From: Gordonia sp. SID5947
GTDB lineage: Bacteria; Actinomycetota; Actinomycetes; Mycobacteriales; Mycobacteriaceae
Direction of reading: 5' to 3'
Assembly: GCF_009862785.1 (NCBI RefSeq)
Contig: NZ_WWHU01000001.1
Span: 3,968,001 to 4,032,000, forward strand
DNA: 64,000 nt
Shown: positions 22,562 to 33,233 of the stretch, in pieces
How the letters are laid out: every line of letters starts with the position of its first letter
Position numbering within the stretch: the stretch's first letter is position 1
Notes under the pieces: model-generated
Databases searched by the model: none
Told to the model about the DNA's origin: nothing
The model's input: the letters and a program-made list of their open reading frames with translations, nothing else
Position numbers and translations under genes: made by a program

Positions 22562-22566
22562 ATCAC

Positions 22567-23651
22567 GTGAACACCGAACACCCCGGGCCGACTCTCGCCG
22601 TCGTCGGCGGCGGCGTCATCGGATTGACGTGTGCGCTGGCGGCGGCCGACGCCGGTCACCGCGTGCGAGTCCATGACGCGGGTGTCACCGACCGCGCGGC
22701 CTGGGTGGCCGCAGGCATGCTGGGCTCGCTCGGCGAGGGCCACCCCGGTGAGGACGAGTTGCTCGTGTGCTCGGCGCGCTCGGTGCGACGCTGGCCCGAT
22801 CTGGTGGCGCGCCTCGGCGATCCGGCGGTGATGGCCGCGACCGAGTCGTTGTTCGTCGCGGAGACGTCCGCCGACGCCGAGTACCTGGCAAACCTCGCCG
22901 GATTCGTCTGGTCGCGCGCGCCGCGGTCGCACGAAGACCTGCGGCCGGTCGACCTCGCCGAGATCCGCCGCCGCGAACCGGGGCTGAGTTCACGCCTGCA
23001 CAGCGGATACGTCGCGGCCGGCGAAGGTGCGGTGGACAACCGGAGGTTGCTGTCCCGACTGCGTGACGCCGTGGCCGGCGCGGGTGCGCAGTTCGTCGAC
23101 GAGCGGGTGACCGACCTCGCCGACATCGACGCCGACCAGGTTCTCGTCGCGGCCGGTCTGGGAACGCGGGCGCTGCTTCCCGACGTCGACCTGCACGCCG
23201 CCAAGGGTGAGATCCTGCGGCTGCGCCGCACGCGGTGGTCGGTGGCACCGCCGTCGCGCGTGATCCGCGCGCGGATGCGTGGACGACAGGTCTACCTCGT
23301 GCCGCGTGACGACGGCGTCGTCGTCGGTGCCACCCAGTACGAGCCGTTGGACGAGGGTGAGGCGGTGCCCGAGGTGGGCGGGGTGGCCGACCTGCTCGCC
23401 GACGCGACCGACCTGATGCCGGGATTGCGGACGTATGAACTCGTCGAGGCGGGCGCCGGTCTGCGGCCGTGCACGGCCGACGGTCTCCCGGACATCCGGC
23501 GTATCGACGACCGTGTCGTCGTGGCGGCCGGGCACGGACGCAACGGAATCCTGTTGGCGCCCTACACCGCCGACATCGTGCTCCGACTGCTGACCGGATC
23601 GGACGTCGTCGGCCCGGAGCTGAGCACGACGACCACACCAGGAGGTGGGAC

Positions 23652-23658
<7 letters not shown>
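22567..23658 (+). CDS. thiO: Glycine oxidase ThiO
   Basis: A FAD-dependent D-amino-acid-oxidase-family enzyme that oxidises glycine to the imine used in thiazole formation. The 363-residue protein has the N-terminal dinucleotide motif AVVGGGVIGLTCALAAADAG and AAWVAAGMLG. Near the C-terminus it has AGAGLRPCTADGLPDI and VVAAGHGRNGILLAP. The GTG start is chosen because its ribosome site lies inside the riboswitch. The ORF overlaps thiS by 7 bp. Confidence 0.94.
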
Positions 23659-24627
<969 letters not shown>

Positions 24628-24674
24628 CCCGCGACCCGAGCCGCACCGATCCCACAGCCCGCGGGGTGGCGGGT

Positions 24675-24965
24675 TCAGGCGGATTCGACCCGCCACATCT
24701 GCGTCCGTGCGACGCACCGGTCGCGACGCCGCGCCATCGCCTGCCGGCGTGAATCCTGCATGTACGAGTCGAACGCGGCCTCGTCGGCGAACTCGATGAT
24801 CTGGGTTTCGAGTGGGTGGTCGGCGTCGGCCTCGACGCTGCGCAGGCGGACGAGCACGCGACCGCGGTGTTCGTCCACCAACCGAAGGACATCGTCCTCA
24901 TAGGAGTGCAGTTCCGCCTCGTGGCCGGTGACCGGCCAGAGCAGCACCGTGAACGTCGTCGGCAT
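24675..24965 (-). CDS. Small dimeric alpha/beta-barrel protein (DUF1330-like)
   Basis: The 96-residue product has the beta-alpha-beta-beta pattern of a ferredoxin-like dimeric barrel: FTVLLWPVTGHE, GRVLVRLRSVE and TQIIEFADEAAFDSYMQDS. The 'EFADEAAFDSYM' stretch is typical of DUF1330 and related EthD/ABM-type proteins. No catalytic residues can be assigned and the role is unknown. It is divergent from the ABC-2 exporter genes across 70 bp. Confidence 0.6.
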   Translation of the reverse strand: MPTTFTVLLWPVTGHEAELHSYEDDVLRLVDEHRGRVLVRLRSVEADADHPLETQIIEFADEAAFDSYMQDSRRQAMARRRDRCVARTQMWRVESA

Positions 24966-25034
24966 GGACTCACCCTATGACGACGGGCCGTGCGGAGTGC
25001 GGCCGACTTCGGCCGAGATGTCTAAGGTCGAGGT

Positions 25035-25976
25035 GTGCTGACAGTCGAGAAACTGACCAAGGACTTCGGGCGGACGCGCGCCGTCGACGACTTGTCGTTC
25101 CAAGTCCGGCCCGGCGTGGTGACCGGGTTCCTGGGCCCGAACGGGGCGGGCAAGTCCACGACGATGCGGATGATGCTCGGACTGGACCGTCCCACCTCCG
25201 GGACCGCGACCATCAACGGTCGCCCATACCGCGAACTCGACCACCCGTTGCGGCAGGTCGGCGCCCTGCTCGACGCCGGGTGGGTGCACCCCAACCGCAG
25301 TGCCAGGTCGCATCTGCGGTGGATGGCGGCATCCAGCAACATTCCGGCGCGTCGGGTCGACGAGGTGATCGACATGGTCGGCCTCACCACCGTCGCGTCC
25401 AAGCGCGCCGGCGGGTTCTCACTCGGTATGAAGCAGCGCCTCGGACTCGCGAGCGCCCTGCTCGGTGACCCGCACACGTTGCTGTTCGACGAGCCGGTCA
25501 ACGGGCTGGACCCGGAGGGCATCGTCTGGATTCGCAACTTCATGCGGCATCTCGCCGCGCAGGGCCGCACGGTGTTGGTGTCGAGTCATCTGCTCACCGA
25601 GATGTCGCTGACCGCCGACCATCTCGTGGTGATCGGACAGGGCCGGCTGATCGCCGATTGTTCGGTCGGAGAGTTCACCAGCCGGGCGGCGAGCAGCGTG
25701 CGGGTGCGCAGCCCACAGTTGCCCGAACTGCATCGGGTACTGGCCGAAGCCGGACTCCAGGTGGTGCCCCTGAACGCGGCCGACGGCCGCCCGGCGCTGT
25801 CCGTCGCGGACGTCACCACCGATCAGGTCGGTGATCTGGCGGGCCGTGCCGGAATCCTGTTACACGAACTGACCGGTACGAGCGCATCTCTGGAAGAGGT
25901 GTTCATGTCGATGACCGCAGGTGCGGTGCAGTACCAGGGCGGCGGGGCCGCTCCGACTCAGGGAGGGCCGCGATGA
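25035..25976 (+). CDS. ABC-2 type exporter ATPase
   Basis: A 313-residue ATPase of the DrrA/CcmA type with Walker A FLGPNGAGKSTTMRM near residue 38, signature FSLGMKQRLGLASALLG and Walker B TLLFDEPVNGLDPEG. A C-terminal extension of about 100 residues is typical of this group. It is coupled to the permease gene by a 4-nt ATGA overlap. The substrate is not apparent. Confidence 0.9.
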   Translation: MLTVEKLTKDFGRTRAVDDLSFQVRPGVVTGFLGPNGAGKSTTMRMMLGLDRPTSGTATINGRPYRELDHPLRQVGALLDAGWVHPNRSARSHLRWMAASSNIPARRVDEVIDMVGLTTVASKRAGGFSLGMKQRLGLASALLGDPHTLLFDEPVNGLDPEGIVWIRNFMRHLAAQGRTVLVSSHLLTEMSLTADHLVVIGQGRLIADCSVGEFTSRAASSVRVRSPQLPELHRVLAEAGLQVVPLNAADGRPALSVADVTTDQVGDLAGRAGILLHELTGTSASLEEVFMSMTAGAVQYQGGGAAPTQGGPR

Positions 25977-26725
25977 TCGCCGCCATGAACGCCGAACGGA
26001 TCAAGCTGACCTCCACACGGTCGCCGTACTGGTGTATCGGGATCGTCGTCGTCCTCGCGGTCGCCGTCGCCACTCTCATCGGGGCCACCGCCACATCGCC
26101 ACCGGGACCGACGCCGGGTGAATCCGCGTGGACCGCGCTGATCGGGCTGAACCAGTTCGGCGTCCTCGTGCTGATGATCATGGCCGTACTCGCCGTGACC
26201 AGCGAGTACCGTTTCGGCACCATCCGGACCACGTTCCAGGCCATTCCGAAACGGTCGACCGTCCTGGCCGCCAAGGCCGGCGTGTTCGGTGCGCTCGCCG
26301 TCGCGGTGACGCTGGTGCTCGCCGTCGTGGCCATCGTGCTGGTGCGCGGACTTGCCGGCACGTCGAGCGGGATCGAACTCGGCGATTCCGGAGTGGCGCG
26401 CCAGATCTGGGGTACCCCCGTGATCGCCGCCCTCTATGTGTTGATCGGCCTGGGTGTGGGCGCCATCGTCCGGCACACCGCCGGTGCGATCGTGATCGTG
26501 CTGATCTGGAATCTGGCCCTCGAGTCGATCCTGTCCATCCTCCCGAAGATCGGTGAGCACATCGCGCCGTTCCTGCCGTTCGCCAACGGATCCCGATTCT
26601 TGAACGAGGGCATGGGTGACAGCAACTATCACTGGAACGTCTACGGATCGCTGATCTACTTCGCCGTCTTCGCGGTCGTCGTGTTCGTGGCGGGGATCGT
26701 GATGACCGAGCGCAGGGACGCGTAG
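25973..26725 (+). CDS. ABC-2 type exporter permease
   Basis: A 250-residue integral membrane protein with about six helices. It has the ABC-2 pattern of an N-terminal cytoplasmic MNAERIKLTSTRSPYW segment, VTSEYRFGTIRTTFQAIPKR in the coupling loop, and helices such as LVLAVVAIVLVRGL and FAVVVFVAGIVMTERRDA. It forms a two-gene exporter with the overlapping ATPase gene. Confidence 0.88.
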   Translation: MIAAMNAERIKLTSTRSPYWCIGIVVVLAVAVATLIGATATSPPGPTPGESAWTALIGLNQFGVLVLMIMAVLAVTSEYRFGTIRTTFQAIPKRSTVLAAKAGVFGALAVAVTLVLAVVAIVLVRGLAGTSSGIELGDSGVARQIWGTPVIAALYVLIGLGVGAIVRHTAGAIVIVLIWNLALESILSILPKIGEHIAPFLPFANGSRFLNEGMGDSNYHWNVYGSLIYFAVFAVVVFVAGIVMTERRDA

Positions 26726-26762
26726 CGAACCCTGCCCGGTGTTGTCGGCCGGGCAATGAGAC

Positions 26763-26768
26763 TAAAAT
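26763..26768 (+). promoter_or_regulatory. Candidate -10 element for a leaderless LAL-regulator transcript
   Basis: TAAAAT is followed by six bases and the ATG at 26775. There is no Shine-Dalgarno sequence, so transcription very likely starts at the start codon. Confidence 0.55.
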
Positions 26769-26774
26769 CCCCAC

Positions 26775-29390
26775 ATGTCCTCGAACTGGCCTCTGGTCGA
26801 GCGCGAGAAAGAGTTCCGCATCATCGAATCCGCGCTGCGCGGGGAGACGACTGCGTGCGGTGTCGTGCTGACCGGTGATTCGGGGGTCGGCAAGACGACC
26901 TTGGCGCGCCACGTGACGGCTGCTCTCGACGGTGGTGTGCGGTGGGTCGCGGGCACCGAGTCGGCGAGGAGTATCCCGCTCGGTGTGTTCGCGCATCTGG
27001 TGGGGCCGGCGACCACCAGCGATCCGGTGACCTATCTGGCCGCGGCGCGCGAATCACTGCTCGCCGACGGCAACGTCGTGATCGGCGTCGACGACGCCCA
27101 CCTGCTCGACGAATTGTCCGCGACCTTGCTGCATCAGCTCGCCATCGACCGCGCCGTGAACATCGTGGCGACGGTCCGTAGTGGTGAGTCGGTCCCGGAC
27201 GCCGTGACCTCACTGTGGAAAGACAATCACCTCAAACGGATCACGTTGTCGCCGTTCACCAAACAGCAGAGTGTGGAACTCATCGAATCCGTTCTGGGCG
27301 GGCAGCTCGAGGGACTCTCGGCCGATCTGATGTGGGAGGCATCGGGAGGCAATGCCCTTTTCCTCCGGCATCTCGTCGAGGGCGCCCGACAGGCCGACAC
27401 GCTGCGACAGGTCAACGGTGTGTGGCAGTTGCGGGGCCGCGCCGCGATCACCTCGGAGCTCGCCTCGCTGTTGGAGAGCCGCATCGAGCAGCTCGACGAC
27501 TCGGTGCTGAACGTGCTGAAGTACCTGGCCCTGTGCGAACCGCTCGACATCGACATCCTGGCCGAGCTCGCCGGCGAGGAGGCCGTCGAAGAAGCCGAGA
27601 TCGCCGGTCTGGTGCGGATCGTCAGAGACGGCCGCCGACTGAACGTCCGCTACAACCATCCGTTGTTCGGTGAGGTCATCCGCCACCGGCTGGGGCTGGC
27701 ATCGTCGCGTCGACTTCGCGGAAGCCTGGTGAATGCCCTGCGGGCGAAGGGCGCAGACAGCGCCGCCGAGCGAATCCGCCTGGCCGACCTCGCGTTGGAG
27801 AGTGACGTGAGTGTCGATTCCGAACTGATGAGTGCGGCGGCCCGCGACGCTCTCGGGTTCGCCAACGCCCCGCTCGGCGAGCGGTTCGCGCGTGCCGCGG
27901 TCGCCGAGGGGAAAGGCGGCCTCGGGGCGGCCGAACCGTTGGCGCGCTCGTTGATGTGGCAGGGCTACGCGGCGGAGGCAGAAGAGGTGCTGGCCCCGTT
28001 CCGACCGGACGAGCTCAGCGAGTTGGAACTCGTGCTGTGGGGCGGACTGCGATTCGGCAATCTCTTCTGGGGGCTCGGCGACGCCGACCGGGCCGATGCG
28101 GTGCTCGACATGTTGCGCGCGAAGATCACCGACCCGGCGCTGGCGTTGGTGGTCACGGCATTCGCTTCTGCGCGTGCGGCTTTCGGGAATGACATGGATG
28201 CTGCCATCGCGCTGTCCGACGAGGTTCTGCGCTCGCCGAGCCCGTCGCCCTGGGCAGTCGAGTGGGCGGTCTTCGGCGGGAGTCTGTCGCGAGCCCTGTG
28301 TGGTCGGGGCGACGAGGTCGCCGAACTCGCCGCGCGGGCGCGTGTGGCGGAATCGTCCACCGACGGATTGCTCAGGTTCCCAACCGGTTTGGGTGAGATC
28401 CTGGCGCTCACCCTCACCGGCCGGCTCGACGAGGCAGCAGTTCGGGCCGAACGCTTTGTCACGTTCTCCGCCATCGGCCAGTATCTGGGCTGGGCCATGT
28501 CGGGCATCCTCGTGTCGGTTGTCGAACTGGCCCGCGGCGACAGCACGGCGGTGGCGCGGCGCATGGAGCAGACCCTGGCGTCCCTCGACAGCGGTCGCGC
28601 CGCCGAGTCGTGGAATTATCCGGCCCAGTTCTATCTCGTCCAGGCGCTCAGCGCCGCCGGCCGCACCGAGCGGGCCGAACACGCGTTACGCAAGGCGCAG
28701 GACCGATTCGGTCCCCACATCGCGGTGTTCGGGCCGATGTTGACCATCGCGAAGTCGTGGCAGGAGGCGGCCGCCGGCACGGTGTCCCTGGCCGCGCACA
28801 GTGCGGTGGAGGCGGCTGCCGAGGCAAGGGAATCCGGACAGTACGCCATCGAGGCAGAGGCGCTGCATTCCGCGGCCCGATTCGGTGATCCCTCAGGTGC
28901 GCAACGTCTTCGGGAGCTCGCCGCCCACCTGGACGGACCACTCGCGACGCTCTACGCTCGGCACGCGGAGGCACTCGGCGCGGGCGATGCCGTCGAACTC
29001 GACCTCTGTGCAACCGAACTCGAGCAGCTCGGCATCCGGTTGTCGGCCGCCGACGCCGCCGCGCAGGCGAGCGTCCTGCACGAGTCAGCGGGCCACCGTG
29101 CGGCCACCGTGGCATCGGCAGCGGTCGCGAACCGTCTCGCCGCGGAATGCGGCGGTCTGCGGACGCCCGCCCTCCTCGAGGCGGCCCAGCCACTACCGCT
29201 GACCACCCGCGAGCGTGAGATCGCCAATCTCGTGGCCGCCGGACTGTCCAACAAGGAGATCGCCGCGCGCCTGACGGTGTCGGTGCGGACCGTCGAGGGC
29301 CACATCTACCGGACCTGCACGAAGCTCGACGTCGCCGATCGGTCGGAGATCGCGGCGCTGCTGCTCAAGGCCGACTCGACCACGGCCTGA
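26775..29390 (+). CDS. Large LuxR-family (LAL) transcriptional regulator
   Basis: An 871-residue regulator with an N-terminal AAA/STAND-type ATPase (Walker A LTGDSGVGKTTLARHV near residue 35, Walker B VVIGVDDAHLLD), a long helical repeat region, and a C-terminal LuxR helix-turn-helix (LTTREREIANLVAAGLSNKEI, then VRTVEGHIYRTCTKLDV). Such proteins act as ligand- or ATP-dependent activators. It may control the exporter genes just upstream or the glycerolipid operon downstream; neither is shown by sequence. Confidence 0.9.
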   Translation: MSSNWPLVEREKEFRIIESALRGETTACGVVLTGDSGVGKTTLARHVTAALDGGVRWVAGTESARSIPLGVFAHLVGPATTSDPVTYLAAARESLLADGNVVIGVDDAHLLDELSATLLHQLAIDRAVNIVATVRSGESVPDAVTSLWKDNHLKRITLSPFTKQQSVELIESVLGGQLEGLSADLMWEASGGNALFLRHLVEGARQADTLRQVNGVWQLRGRAAITSELASLLESRIEQLDDSVLNVLKYLALCEPLDIDILAELAGEEAVEEAEIAGLVRIVRDGRRLNVRYNHPLFGEVIRHRLGLASSRRLRGSLVNALRAKGADSAAERIRLADLALESDVSVDSELMSAAARDALGFANAPLGERFARAAVAEGKGGLGAAEPLARSLMWQGYAAEAEEVLAPFRPDELSELELVLWGGLRFGNLFWGLGDADRADAVLDMLRAKITDPALALVVTAFASARAAFGNDMDAAIALSDEVLRSPSPSPWAVEWAVFGGSLSRALCGRGDEVAELAARARVAESSTDGLLRFPTGLGEILALTLTGRLDEAAVRAERFVTFSAIGQYLGWAMSGILVSVVELARGDSTAVARRMEQTLASLDSGRAAESWNYPAQFYLVQALSAAGRTERAEHALRKAQDRFGPHIAVFGPMLTIAKSWQEAAAGTVSLAAHSAVEAAAEARESGQYAIEAEALHSAARFGDPSGAQRLRELAAHLDGPLATLYARHAEALGAGDAVELDLCATELEQLGIRLSAADAAAQASVLHESAGHRAATVASAAVANRLAAECGGLRTPALLEAAQPLPLTTREREIANLVAAGLSNKEIAARLTVSVRTVEGHIYRTCTKLDVADRSEIAALLLKADSTTA

Positions 29391-29499
29391 GCACGGTCTC
29401 GACCTGTCTGCTCGAACCCGCCATGGGCCGGCCGATCTGGGGCCACAATGATCGCATCCCATCCGGATCGTCGGGGTCGGGAGCGAGAGGCGGTGTTTC

Positions 29500-31752
29500 G
29501 TGGGCGACTCGTTGGTGCTCGCGGAGGTGCGGACGACGTGTGAGCTGCAGGCGGTGCAGGAATGGGCAGCGACCGCCCATCCCGACGCTCCGGTATGTGC
29601 GTTGCGGGAGGTGGACGCCGACGACTTGGCGCCCGACACCGAATTGATCCCGGCACGTGCCGTCTGGCTGCCAGCGGTGCGGCAGGGGGAGCGCCGGGTG
29701 TCGTTGGCCGATGTCCTGGTGCTCTCCAATCCACGCAGGCCTCTGGCGTTGCGACAGAAGGCCATCAAGGCCCGGCGCCCGGACCGCCTGCGCGTGGTGC
29801 AGGGGGAACCGGCGACGGTGGGCGAACTGCGGGAGCGGTATATCCACGAGTTCGCCGACGGGGAGCCGTTCACCGCGTTCGTGTCCGTGCAGGCATCGTT
29901 GTCGGCCGAGCGTGCCGAGCGCCAGATCGTCGGTGACCGCTACAAGGTGCCGAGGCTGGTCGCCGAGCAGATCAGTTCGTCGGCGCGCTTCCAGGCGAGG
30001 GCGGCCGAACTCGCCGCCGAACTCGGTCGCCCGGCCGCCGCGGTGGTCGGCGAGGCAACCGACAAGATGTCGAACTTCGTGGCCACCCAGAGCCGACTGA
30101 TGGACGACATCTTCTCCTCGGTGTTCAGCAACCTGCACGAACGGACCTGGACGGTGTCGGTCGACCTCGACACCCTCAACCGGCTCAGGACCCTCAACAA
30201 ATCGCACGGACTGGTGTTTCTCCCGTCGCATCGCTCCTACGTCGACCCGCTGGTGCTGGCCGAGGTCTTGCGCGATCACGACTTCCCGCCGAATCTCGTC
30301 CTGGGTGGCAACAATCTGTCGTTCTGGCCGGTCGGGCCCATCGCTCGCCGCGCCGGGATGATCTTCATCCGCCGCAAGTTCGGCGGTGACCCCGTCTACA
30401 AGTTCGCGATGCGGTCCTATCTGTCGTTCATCGTCGAGAAGCGGTTCAACCTCGAGTGGTACATCGAAGGGGGCCGCAGCCGGACCGGCAAGCTGCGTAA
30501 GCCGATGCTCGGGCTGCTCGCCTACGTCGTCGATGCGATCGAGCAACTCGAGGACGCCGACGTGATGGTGGTCCCGACCTCGATCGTCTACGACCAGCTG
30601 CACGAGATCGGTGCGATGGCAGCGGAGTCGGCCGGCGGCACCAAGAAGCCCGAGGGGCTCACCTGGTTGTTGAAGTACGCCAAGGCGCAGCGGAGCTATC
30701 TCGGGGAGGCGCGGGTTCGCTTCGGCGAACCGTTCTCGCTTCGGCAGGCGCTTGTCGAGGCCGGCGAAGGCCGGGCGAGATTGGACAAGGTCGCGTTCAA
30801 GGTGATGGACGAGATCAACGCCGCCACCCCGATTTCGGCGACCTCACTGGCCGGTTTCGCGATACTCGGTGCACGCGATCGGGCGTACACCGCGGCGGAG
30901 ATCGAGGCAATCCTCGACCCGCTGCTCGACTACATCCACAGCCGCGACCTGCCCGGGCCGGATCCGGCGCTGTGTCGAGGCGTCGGACTGCGGCGCACCC
31001 TCCGCGAACTCACCGACGCGGGCGTGCTGACCGCGTATGACGGTGGCACCGACGTGGTCTGGTCGATCGCACCCGGCAACCATGCCGTCGCGGCGTACTA
31101 CCGCAACGGCGCGCTGCACCATTTCGTCGATCGTGCGATCGTCGAGCTGGGACTGCTGGCCACCGCCGATGGTGAGCTCGTGGTCGACGAGGGTGGGCTG
31201 CTGCCGGCCGCGCAGCAGGAGGCATTGCGAATCCGGGACCTGCTGAAGTTCGAGTTCTTCTTTCCCACCAAGGACGTCTTTCTCCACCGGCTCGGCGCCG
31301 AGCTCGACCTGCTGGCCCCGGGGTGGCGTGAGGTTTCGCCGACCGAGGAGTGGACCGATCGGGTACTGCACGACCATGCCGGAGCGCTGTTCGCGCGCCG
31401 TACGCTGCAGCCGTTCTTCGATGCCCAGCTCGTGGTGGCCGAACGGCTCGTGTGCCTCGGCGACGACACGCTCGACAAGGACCAGGTTCTCGCCGACTGC
31501 CTCGGGCTCGGCCGGCAGCTGGCGTTGCAGGGGATCGTGCGCAGCAAGGATTCGGTATCGACGGAGTTGTACGACGCGGGGTATCAGCTGGCCCGCAACC
31601 GCGGACTCGTCCCCGACGAGGAGGGCGGCGTTCCGCGGGAGCCCGACCTCGCTGCCGCCCGACAGCGGTGGCTCGACGAGGTGCGGCTGATGCGCGAGCG
31701 ACTACGCCGGATCGCCTGGATCGAGGCCGAGCAGGCAGGCCTGCTGAGATGA
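29500..31752 (+). CDS. plsB: Glycerol-3-phosphate acyltransferase
   Basis: Transfers an acyl chain to sn-glycerol-3-phosphate, the first step in phospholipid and triacylglycerol synthesis, at the membrane. The 750-residue protein has the acyltransferase block I HRSYVD (VFLPSHRSYVDPLVLAE, about residue 240), block II-III elements RRAGMIFIRRKFGGD and EWYIEGGRSRTGKLRKP, and VVPTSIVYDQ, with long N- and C-terminal extensions as in mycobacterial PlsB2. GTG 29500 is preceded by GAGAGG. It overlaps plsC by 4 nt. Confidence 0.93.
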   Translation: MGDSLVLAEVRTTCELQAVQEWAATAHPDAPVCALREVDADDLAPDTELIPARAVWLPAVRQGERRVSLADVLVLSNPRRPLALRQKAIKARRPDRLRVVQGEPATVGELRERYIHEFADGEPFTAFVSVQASLSAERAERQIVGDRYKVPRLVAEQISSSARFQARAAELAAELGRPAAAVVGEATDKMSNFVATQSRLMDDIFSSVFSNLHERTWTVSVDLDTLNRLRTLNKSHGLVFLPSHRSYVDPLVLAEVLRDHDFPPNLVLGGNNLSFWPVGPIARRAGMIFIRRKFGGDPVYKFAMRSYLSFIVEKRFNLEWYIEGGRSRTGKLRKPMLGLLAYVVDAIEQLEDADVMVVPTSIVYDQLHEIGAMAAESAGGTKKPEGLTWLLKYAKAQRSYLGEARVRFGEPFSLRQALVEAGEGRARLDKVAFKVMDEINAATPISATSLAGFAILGARDRAYTAAEIEAILDPLLDYIHSRDLPGPDPALCRGVGLRRTLRELTDAGVLTAYDGGTDVVWSIAPGNHAVAAYYRNGALHHFVDRAIVELGLLATADGELVVDEGGLLPAAQQEALRIRDLLKFEFFFPTKDVFLHRLGAELDLLAPGWREVSPTEEWTDRVLHDHAGALFARRTLQPFFDAQLVVAERLVCLGDDTLDKDQVLADCLGLGRQLALQGIVRSKDSVSTELYDAGYQLARNRGLVPDEEGGVPREPDLAAARQRWLDEVRLMRERLRRIAWIEAEQAGLLR

Positions 31753-33233
31753 GTGCCTTCGCCGACCGATTGCGGGAGATCCGCGCGGCGCCCACCGGAA
31801 AGAAGGTGGGTGCGTTCTTCGACTACGACGGCACCCTCATCGAGGGCTTCTCTGCGAACGCGATCACCCGCGCCCGGGTGAAGAGTCTCGAGTTCGGCCT
31901 CGGTGAGCTCGGCAGCTTCCTGCTGATCGCACTACGCGGGGTGAAGTCCGAGCAGGACTATGCCGAGGTGCTCGAGGCCACCAGACCGACATTCGCGGGC
32001 AAGACGTATGCCGAGCTGCTCGAGTTCGGTGACGAACTGTTCAAGCACGAGACCGCCTCGCACCTGCGGCCGCAGATGTGGCAACTGTTGCGAGCGCATC
32101 GAGAGATGGGCCATCGGATCGTCATCGCGTCGTCGGCCACGCGGTTCCAGATCGAGCCCATCGCACGTGAGATCGAGGCCGACCACGCCCTCGCGACCGA
32201 CGTCGAGGTGGTCGACGGGATCGTCACCGGAGAGATCCTCGGCCGGCCCCTGTGGGGACCAGGCAAGGCGGCCGCGGTCCGCGCGCTGGCTCGCGAACAC
32301 GACGTGGATCTCGACGCGTCCTTCGCCTACAGCGATGGGAACGAGGACATCCCCTATCTGGAGTCGGTCGGACATCCGGCTGCGGTGTCGCCCCGATATG
32401 GCCTCCGCGCGGAAGCACAGGAGCGGGGCTGGCCGGTCATCGACCTGCGCAACCCGACGTACAACCGGTTGGCGATGGCGGCCCGGACCGGTGCGTTCTA
32501 CGGCTCGTTCATCGGGTCCGCGGCTCTCGGGGTCGCCGGCGGGCTGGTGCGTCGCGATCCGAATGTGCTCGTGGAGTCGGCGATACCGGCAGGCAACGAT
32601 CTGGGGCTGCGCGTCGCCGGTGTCCGGGTGGCCGTCCTCGACGGCGCGGAGTATCTGACGTCGAACCGTCCGTGTGTGTTCGTTTTCAATCACCAGTCGA
32701 AGCTCGACCTGCCGGTCATCATCCATCTGATCCGCCGCGACGCGACCGGCGTCGCGAAGAAAGAGGTCAAGCGGGTGCCGGTCCTCGGCCAGATCCTCGA
32801 TGCGGCAGGGCTGGTGTTCATCGACCGGGCCGACGCGGGAAAGGCAATCGAGCAGCTGCAGCCCGCAGTCCGCAAGCTCCGCGAGGAGGGGGTGTCGCTG
32901 GTCGTGGCGCCGGAGGGCACGCGGTCGTCGACCCCGCGAATCGGGCCGTTCAAGAAGGGGCCGTTCCACATCGCGATGCAGGCAGGCGTACCCGTGGTAC
33001 CCGTGGTGCTGCGCAACACAGGTGAATTGATGTGGCGTGGTTCGCAATTGATCAAACCCGGAACCGTGGAGGTCAAGGTGCTGCCGCCGGTCGACACATC
33101 GCAGTGGCGATCGGAGGACGCCGGAGAACATGCCGCCGAGGTCCGACAGATGTTCGTCACGGCGCTGGCGGACTGGCCGGTCGAGTCGTTCGAGGACGGC
33201 CGGATGACACGAGCCACGGGAGTGTGGGAGTGA
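31749..33233 (+). CDS. plsC: HAD-IB phosphatase fused to 1-acylglycerol-3-phosphate acyltransferase
   Basis: The 494-residue protein has two domains. Residues 1-240 are a HAD subfamily IB hydrolase (FFDYDGTLIEGF nucleophile motif, VIASSATRFQIEPIA, YSDGNEDIPYL). Residues 270-494 are a PlsC acyltransferase (FNHQSKLDLPV HxxxxD motif, PEGTRSSTPRIGPFKKGPF). The same fusion occurs in mycobacteria (Rv2483c). It should make phosphatidic acid and may dephosphorylate a lipid intermediate, which is inference. ATGA overlap with plsB and a 4-nt overlap with the next gene indicate one operon. Confidence 0.92.
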   Translation: MSAFADRLREIRAAPTGKKVGAFFDYDGTLIEGFSANAITRARVKSLEFGLGELGSFLLIALRGVKSEQDYAEVLEATRPTFAGKTYAELLEFGDELFKHETASHLRPQMWQLLRAHREMGHRIVIASSATRFQIEPIAREIEADHALATDVEVVDGIVTGEILGRPLWGPGKAAAVRALAREHDVDLDASFAYSDGNEDIPYLESVGHPAAVSPRYGLRAEAQERGWPVIDLRNPTYNRLAMAARTGAFYGSFIGSAALGVAGGLVRRDPNVLVESAIPAGNDLGLRVAGVRVAVLDGAEYLTSNRPCVFVFNHQSKLDLPVIIHLIRRDATGVAKKEVKRVPVLGQILDAAGLVFIDRADAGKAIEQLQPAVRKLREEGVSLVVAPEGTRSSTPRIGPFKKGPFHIAMQAGVPVVPVVLRNTGELMWRGSQLIKPGTVEVKVLPPVDTSQWRSEDAGEHAAEVRQMFVTALADWPVESFEDGRMTRATGVWE

